Shown piece by piece: positions 57,270 to 64,000 of a stretch of 64,000 nucleotides of DNA. Both the position numbers and the translations under genes were made by a program. Every line of letters begins with the position of its first letter. The first letter of the stretch is position 1. Source of the stretch: Cornus controversa (Eukaryota > Streptophyta > Magnoliopsida > Cornales > Cornaceae); the NCBI GenBank assembly GCA_026545225.1, contig CM048849.1, positions 48,343,836 through 48,407,835 on the forward strand. Direction: 5' to 3'. The notes beneath the pieces were generated by a model. It was not told the origin of the DNA. It saw only the letters and a program-made list of their open reading frames with translations, and searched no databases.

Positions 57270-58922
57270 ATGGGTCTGGTTTGGTCTCTTGCTTTATTCC
57301 TTCTGCTTGCAACATCTTCAATTGCAGAACATCAAGGCATGTACTTGTATCATTTGTTTTTATATGTCAATTTTCTTCATTTATCATTTAAAACTTCATA
57401 TAATACAGGCCAGTGATGATTAAAACACGCCCAAAAGCATGCTTGAGAAATTTTCCCATTTCATTGCTCTGATCATTCCATAGATGTTATCAATTGGGAA
57501 TGACATATATGTATCTATGCAGTATTGTAAGTATATGTTTATATCAAATGTTTGTGGATCATATTCATAGCAGAAAAGGGACACTAACATTCTATTTGTA
57601 TGAACCTTTCTTAATTTTTGGCAGAAGATGAGCAAGGACTCAACCATATGCACCTGACCTTACATCATGTGCATGGACCTGGCTCACCTCTAACCTCCCA
57701 ATCTCCCTCATCCTTCTCCGACCTACTCATTCGCGACGAAGCGCGAGTTAAGCATCTCAGTTCCAGACTCGGGAACAAAAAAGGTGTCACTACAAAACCC
57801 ACTTCACACAAATCAAATTACACACTAGGACCAAAGCTCATCACCACACCTTTGAACCCGGGTTTTTCAATCGGTGTGGGCAATTACTATGTCAAAATCG
57901 GCCTTGGCACTCCACCCAATTTCTATCCCATGGTTGTGGACACTGGCAGCTCATTTTCCTGGCTCCAGTGCCGGCCCTGCGCAGTGTACTGCCACAAACA
58001 GGTCAGTCCTCTGTTCAATCCCTCTGCATCAAACACCTACAAGTCCATGTCATGCTCAACACCCGAGTGCAGTTCACTCAAAGAGGCCACACTCAATGAC
58101 CCACTTTGCACTCGTTCTAAAGTCTGCGTTTACACGGCCAGTTATGGCGATTCCTCCTACTCCACCGGGTACTTGAGTCGGGATTCACTAAGATTAGGTC
58201 AGTCTCAGACCGTGCCTGGTTTCGTGTACGGGTGTGGCCAGGACAACGAAGGATTGTTCGGTCAGTCTGCTGGACTGATCGGCCTGGCACGTCACAAGCT
58301 GTCTATGCTGGCTCAATTATCAGCCAAATATGGGTACGCATTTTCATACTGCCTCCCAACAGGCGGAGGCAGTGGAGGTTCATTGTCCATAGGAAAAGCC
58401 TCGGTCATGACAGCATCTAAATCGGCCTATAAGTTCACTCCCATGATTACCGATAGGCGTGACCCGAGTTTGTACTTTTTGAGGCTAGTGGCCATAGAAG
58501 TGGCAGGCAGGGCAGTGGGAGTGGCATCAGCCCAGTACAGGGTCCCGACAATTATAGATTCTGGTACAGTGATCACGCGACTGCCTGTGTCAGTCTATAA
58601 CAAGTTCCGAGATGAGTTTGCAAAGATCATGTCATCCAAGCACAAGACTGCTCCATCGTTTTCTATATTGGACGCCTGTTTTGAAGGGAGCGTGAAGGGG
58701 ATATCGGCCGTGCCCAAGGTTCGGATGGTGTTTCAAGGCGGTGCTGACCTCGTCCTTGCGCCTCAGAACCTCCTGATTGATGTGGATAATGGCGTTATGT
58801 GCTTGGCCTTCGCGGCTAACTCGGGCATCGCCATTATTGGAAACCATCAACAGCAGACATTTAGTGTTGCTTATGATATCACGAGTTCAAGAATTGGGTT
58901 TGCCTCTGGGGGCTGCAACTGA
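57270..58922 (+). CDS. AP6: nepenthesin-type aspartic protease, intact, divergent copy
   Basis: Secreted A1 aspartic endopeptidase, AED1-like. The coding join is 57270-57336 plus 57625-58922 (454 aa). Signal peptide MGLVWSLALFLLLATSSIA. The 288-bp intron has a GC donor (CAAG then GCATGT) and ggcag acceptor. Exon 2 begins E-DEQGLNHMHLTLHHVHG. DTGSS (Asp about 128) and DSGT (Asp about 334) are both present, with flap YGD, Cys-rich CRPCAVYCHKQ and C-terminus GFASGGCN. It differs from AP2-AP5 throughout (for example KAAVMTASKSAY-like insert near the SIGK motif, LVAIEVAGRAVGV). It shares LIGLARHKLSM and APQN..LIDV with AP1. No defect seen. Confidence 0.92.
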
Positions 58923-59224
58923 TTAGTAGTAGTGAATTTATTTCATGTATATCAATGTGGTACCTCATCAAATAAATTTTAGTGAATCATAAAGCAATGG
59001 GGGCATTGAATGATGTCTATGTTGGGTTGCTTAATTGTGCATGTAAAAGGATGGATTAAATTGCTGGTGTAAATTTTGATGTCACATAGCCCAAACTACT
59101 AGGGTTGTCAACAACAAAGCTCATGGCATATGCTGGTTAGTTCAGCAATTGTATACTCATGCCCTTGTCACTTGATAACATTACTCCTATAGATATATGA
59201 GTTAACAGTATTTTATTTACATAC
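58923..59224. other. AP6 3' flank
   Basis: An AATAAA-like signal lies near 58970. Nothing else recognised. Confidence 0.5.
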
Positions 59225-59750
59225 CAGTAGTGTTAGAGACACTGGCTGAAGCGACCATTCTTTCACGCTCTATTCATTGGTGGAAATCAATAATTAATAT
59301 TTTTTTGTGTAATAAATGTTCTACTTTTTCATCCAAGAAAATATACTTCTAGTTTTAAGATATTTACACTAGTGTCATCAACAAACAAATAAAGCTATTG
59401 TAACCAAAAACAAAATTATTAATAATTTTTTATATTAATCAATATACTTATTATAATCATTTCCTATATAATTTTTTTAAATTTGTAATTAATTAGTATA
59501 TAAAAATTGTTTATGAATCTTAGTTCCTAATTTAATTAAAGAATATATTTTTCTTTTAAAATTGAAGAACCACTTTATGGCCACTATAGTTTTATTTGTT
59601 GATGTCACTAGTGTAAATATCTTAAAATTAGAAGGTCATATTCTTGGATGAAAAAGTATGATATTTATTACACAAAAAAATATTAATTACTCTGATTGAT
59701 TTTCACCAATGAATAGAGTCACAGTGAAAGGAGAGTCTGCCACTCCTCCT
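59225..59750. mobile_element. hairpin MITE A
   Basis: Arms of about 130-160 bp (59269-59395 against 59589-59716) are inverted copies: ctattcattggtg, aatatttttttgtgtaataa, ctttttcatccaagaa, catcaacaaa. The middle is AT-rich. TSD not resolved. Confidence 0.8.
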
Positions 59751-59825
59751 TACATATATGTGTCAATTGTTAATCTTTGTATGTGGATAGACACATTAAT
59801 GTAACTGTTAACTGATTTTATTACG

Positions 59826-61150
59826 AGGAGTGCTAGTTCTTGCACAATTGCTCCATGGTGAAAATTAATTACAAAAATTAAATTTTTTTATGTAATTAAT
59901 GTCCTACTTTTTCATCAATTAATATACCCTTCTAGTTCTAAAGTATTTACATTGGTGCCATCAACAAACAAATAAAACTATTTATAAAAGAAAATTATAA
60001 TAAGTATATAAAAGAAAAGTATGTTCTTTAATTCAATTAATCATAATTACAAAATTTTAAAAATTATATAAGAAATGATTATAATAATGAGATGTGAAAC
60101 TTTTGTTAAATTTTTGTGTCTTTTGGGTGTTGTTCAAAAAAAAAAGAACATATTAAAAATACAATTATTAATAAGCAACGGTTGTGTCCTTTGTAGGAAA
60201 AGGGAGCATTTAAGAATATATTAATAACCATAGAAGGTATTGACTCATATAACAAATAATATAAATATAGGAAATATATATATAAATATTATAATAATGT
60301 GAAATGTTTGAGCATTGTTATAAAAAAAGAAACTTTTAGGAAAAAGAATTAAGAAACGTTTAAGAATACAATTATTAATTACCAACGTTTTTGTCCTATG
60401 ACAGGAAAAGAAAATATTTAGGAATATATTAATAATCATATTTAATTTAGAAAGTATTAACTCATACCACAAATAATATAAATATAAAAATTAAAAAATG
60501 TATAGAAAAAATAAAAAGCCTCACACTTTTAGTAGATAATAATAATAATAATAGATAGATAGATAGATATAGCTATATAAATAGATATAAGAGTCGCCTG
60601 TATATATTTACTGTTTTAAAAATATGTTCTTTAATTCAATTAGCCATAATTACAAATTTTTAAAATTATATAGGAAATGATTATAATAAGTATATAGATT
60701 ATTAAAAATATTTAAAAGGAGGACAATATAAACAAATATTAATAAAAATATTTTAATACTTTATGTTTATAATTTTATTTGTTTGTTGATGACATTAATG
60801 TAAATACTTTAGACCTAAAGGGTTATACTGATGAGAAATGCTAAACGTCACAATTTTATTTCACAAATTTTAACTCGAATCTATGTGGCAAATAATAATA
60901 CCATAGGAACTCCGTGTATGGGGGAATCCCACCAATAATAACTTACCATTTAATTTTATCTCATAAAATAATGAACTATATCACCTGCCACATAGATTCG
61001 AGTTAAAATTCATGATATTTATTCGAGACGTGTAGCATTGCTCTATACTGCTTGATGAAAAAGGAGGACATTTATTACTGGAAAGTATTTAATTTTTGTG
61101 ATTGATTTCTAACGACGACAGTCGCATAAGCGACTGCGTGTAGGACTCTC
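59826..61150. mobile_element. hairpin MITE B, related to A, interrupted by a MITE
   Basis: Left arm (about 59840-59985: cctactttttcatcaatt, ttctaaagtatttacatt, gccatcaacaaacaaata) is inverted in the right arm, which is split into 60765-60830 and 61051-61130 by the MITE at 60833. A related to B by these same motifs. A tetranucleotide repeat (agat)n lies near 60553-60570. Confidence 0.75.
60833..61043. mobile_element. 211-bp MITE nested in hairpin MITE B
   Basis: TIRs gagaaatgctaaacgtc and gacgtgtagcattgctc, with a perfect 25-bp inner inverted repeat (aactcgaatctatgtggca and its inverse). Flanks tatactgat / tatactgct match 8 of 9, fitting a 9-bp Mutator-type duplication. Its middle resembles the MITE-like block in the AP3 intron. 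Confidence 0.82.
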
Positions 61151-62230
61151 TCTTTACATATATGTGTCAACTGTATTATCTGTGTATGTGGATAGAGACA
61201 TTAATGTAACTGTTTTATTATGTGTATGTGGATGAACACATTAATGTAACTGTTTTGAATGGCTATTTATGGCCATTATTAGGGATTTACAGAAGTGGAA
61301 GTCTTTAATAGACTATAGTCTTACAATCCCGGTCTATAATTGAATGTTGGCTAATGCTGTGTGCGCATGATTTTTATTATTTTTATAATCATATTTGAAT
61401 TAAATAGTTTGATTGATTCAGAATTCAGACTCAAATTGCACAACTACTGCCACCACAATTGATTTTTTTTTTTTTTAAGGATAAATTGCATAAAACTCTT
61501 TGACAATAACTGATTTGTCTAAAACAAAAAGACTTTCTGAATTTTTTTTGACCAAAAACTCCCTAACTAACCGAGAAGGCTACTTTAAAGGGACAATTAC
61601 TAAAATACTATCAAATCAAAGGAGTTTTATACAATTCATGCAATTGTGTGAATTTAACTAAACAATTATGTTTTTTTTTTCTTGAAGTATAAGATTTAAA
61701 CTTACATTTTTTTTATTACAAGCATCACCATAATTTTAATTAAAGAAAATCATAAAAAATAAAATAAAAAAACCCTCGATTATCTCTCATTGGCAAAAAA
61801 AACCCCTTATGTATTTTTTTTTGGCAAAACCCTCACTCAACTAATGGAAACCTAATGAGGAGGGTAATTGTGACAAAAATGGCCTCCACATGTAGAAAAT
61901 GGAAGAAAATGCAAAAAAGAAAAAATAAAAGTGGGTCAATCTCTTTGAATTACCATGTTATCAAATTTCAATAATACCATTAATTCATACATTTTGATAA
62001 ATATTTTCATGTTAATGTTAAGTCTCTCAAACTTTCAACTTTATCCTTTATAATTTGTAATTGTAAATTTTTACAATTTGTTGAATGTTAATATTCATTT
62101 TTAATTTTCTCTAAAGAAATTTTATTTATCCTCTAATATTGTAATTTTTTTATTTTAGAAAAACATTGAATATTATTATCCTCTAAGAAGTTATTCAATG
62201 TTTTTTTTCAAAAAATAAAAAAAAAAATTG
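61151..62230. other. intergenic, AT-rich with A/T homopolymers
   Basis: No gene seen. A perfect small palindrome cagtcgc-ataa-gcgactg lies near 61119. Poly-A/T runs at 61461, 61671 and 62200 suggest old retroelement debris. Confidence 0.45.
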
Positions 62231-62234
62231 TTAC

Positions 62235-64000
62235 TCAAGAAGTGTCCCTAGGGGGGGTGAATAGGGACTTTAAGTAAACAATGAAACTTTTTTTATTTAG
62301 GGTTGTTTTTTACAAAAGTAAGTTTGTTTGGACTTTTGTCAAACACTTGGTGAGATTACGTATTTAACATGTGGAAGTGATCATCTAAGTGCAACATATA
62401 ATTCCAATAAGATGAAGACTATGTTGATGGCATATTTTATAAAATACAAGATATGCAACTTGATTGACAAACGAATAATCAAATAAATACTCAATTAATC
62501 AACATACTCCAAACATTCATCTCATCCTCCTTATATGAATTAAAGTAAACAAACTCATAGTATTCATATATATAAAGCATATGAAATTTAAACAAATGAA
62601 ATGTTATTAAGTAAATGAGTTAAGGGTTAGAGAAAGGCAAACTTAAGACACCAAGGTTTACATGGTTTGGCACCTCCATTGGTTGCCTACATCCATGCAT
62701 CAAGAGCATCTCTTAAAGATTCTATTACAGAGAAAGCAAACCTTTATAATTGCCAAATGCACCACTTGATTTTTTTTACTCTATGAACATCTCACCGAGA
62801 CTTAATTCCTTGCCAAGCTCACAACTTTCTCTTTTGATGGTTAAGAGATAATCTTTACTCACTCTAACGGGTGGAGAGTGCTACCCAATCATTCTCCTTA
62901 TAATGTAGAGAATGAACATTTACAAGTTTTCATGAAGCTATCCCTTTTGTCAAGAGCATCTCTTGGACTTCCTTTTAAATATGATGAATAATATTTTGAA
63001 TATAATAGAAAATATCTCTCAATAGATAGATATACAAATGATAACTCAATATCATATAGTTACAAATGAAGTATTCAAGAGAAAACTCAACTCTAGATTT
63101 GCAAGATCTTCCACAATGAATGATATGCAAGATAAGGATCAATGGTGGTCCTACAAAAAATATTCTAACAAGTAAAATGCAAATCTTTGCATTCAAGAGA
63201 TTTTCAAGTGTATGCCCATGGGTAGGTCTCCATGTAACTATCTTACTCTCTCAGCTCTTAAAAATGTCCCAGACATCTTTATAGCCCCAACCAAAATGTG
63301 ACTATTTCTAACCATTTGGGAACATGAATTAGTCATTTGAATTGAATAAAGAAGAAGCAATAGACTGTATGAACAAAGTAGTCAACTGTATCTATTTGAT
63401 ACCAAAACTTGGTAGCTACTGGAATATATAGTAGTCGACTCCTTTTTAGGAGTAGTTGACTATACATATATAAAAATCTCTAGAGTAGTCAACTGTATCA
63501 AGAGGGAAGTCTACTGTATCTTTAAATTCAATGTTGTGTAGCAACTGAAATTCCAAAGTAGTTAATTGTTTGTGAAAAGTAGTCAACTATAATGCCAAAA
63601 TAGTTTACTCATTGTGAAGAGTAATCAATTGAAATCAAGTGAACCAATTTTTCATAACTACTGGAAATTAACTGTTTTACATGATTTTCTTCGAGAAATA
63701 TGAGCAAGTCAATTGATGGGTCAATTTAGTTCAAAGCCTAAGAAACTCCTCTAAGTTTAAATATTGAGATTAAAGATATTTCTAATTGAAGATCATTTCA
63801 ATATTACTTAAGACTTTTCATGATTTAAACATATATGTTCAAAACCTTATTACTATAATTTCTAGAGACCATATAATATGATTGAAATGTATGGTCCTAG
63901 TATTATGGCTTGATAGTTAAGTTTTTTCAAAACTTATGAAAGCTTGAACTAAGTTACCTTTAGTAAAGGCCTTATGATGTTATAAATAAAGTTCATAATC
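62235..64000. mobile_element. probable LTR of a SIRE/Maximus-like copia, runs off the window
   Basis: Starts TGTTACTCAAGAAG with a nearby gggggggtgaataggg motif. It has the same general plan as 41246 onward (ggtg..tgaataaag; degenerate agtagtcaactgtatc repeats at 63375-63610). The right border and any internal region lie outside the window. Confidence 0.4.

Noticed and set aside
1..64000. CRISPR, operon, phage or bacterial defence system
   Set aside because: Spliced genes, plant transposons and absence of spaced direct repeats rule these out.

Overview
This window looks like nuclear DNA of a flowering plant, probably a eudicot. It is AT-rich, its genes are spliced with short introns, and plant-type transposons are everywhere (Ty1-copia, Ty3-gypsy, TRIM, L1 and RTE LINEs, Mutator/MULE, hAT and hairpin MITEs). 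No rRNA, tRNA, CRISPR or bacterial-type feature was seen.

The backbone is a head-to-tail array of six copies of one gene, all on the + strand. The gene is a secreted nepenthesin-type (A1) aspartic protease of the AED1/At5g10770-like group. AP1 (1-785) is cut by the window edge. AP2 (2877-4474) is a pseudogene with two frameshifts. AP3 (11804-18572) has an intact reading frame but a 4.9-kb copia element in its intron. AP4 (34837-36479), AP5 (46631-48228) and AP6 (57270-58922) have intact frames. Each complete copy has a short exon 1 (signal peptide) and a long exon 2 (propeptide plus catalytic domain). Three of five introns begin with GC instead of GT. About 1-2.5 kb of 5' flank and several hundred bp of 3' flank were duplicated with the genes. 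A seventh, orphan 5' flank with no gene lies at about 36700-39480 and is interrupted by a solo LTR.

The spaces between genes are nested transposons, many with target-site duplications (TSDs) readable by eye. These are: copia 12044-16917 (TSD TAGGG); hAT 20586-27996 (TSD TTTTAGGA) holding an autonomous-type MULE 20761-27250 (TSD TAGATTTAA); hAT 9923-10646 and 29822-30535; fold-back MULE 32381-33215 (TSD TTAACATTA); solo LTR 38199-39315 (TSD GTATG); TRIM 42573-43143 (TSD GTATG); Pack-MULE 52218-54252 (TSD TAAACAATT), which carries pieces of an ornithine-cyclodeaminase/SARD4-like gene and is itself split by a 1.08-kb LTR element (TSD CCCAG); and a MITE inside a hairpin element at 60833-61043. 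The large MULE encodes a MuDR-type transposase (one frameshift) and, convergently, a small GRF zinc-finger protein with a membrane segment.

The genes do not form an operon-like pathway. The array is a tandemly amplified family of probable apoplastic proteases whose copies differ in promoter minisatellite number, splice-donor type, catalytic-motif variant and transposon load.
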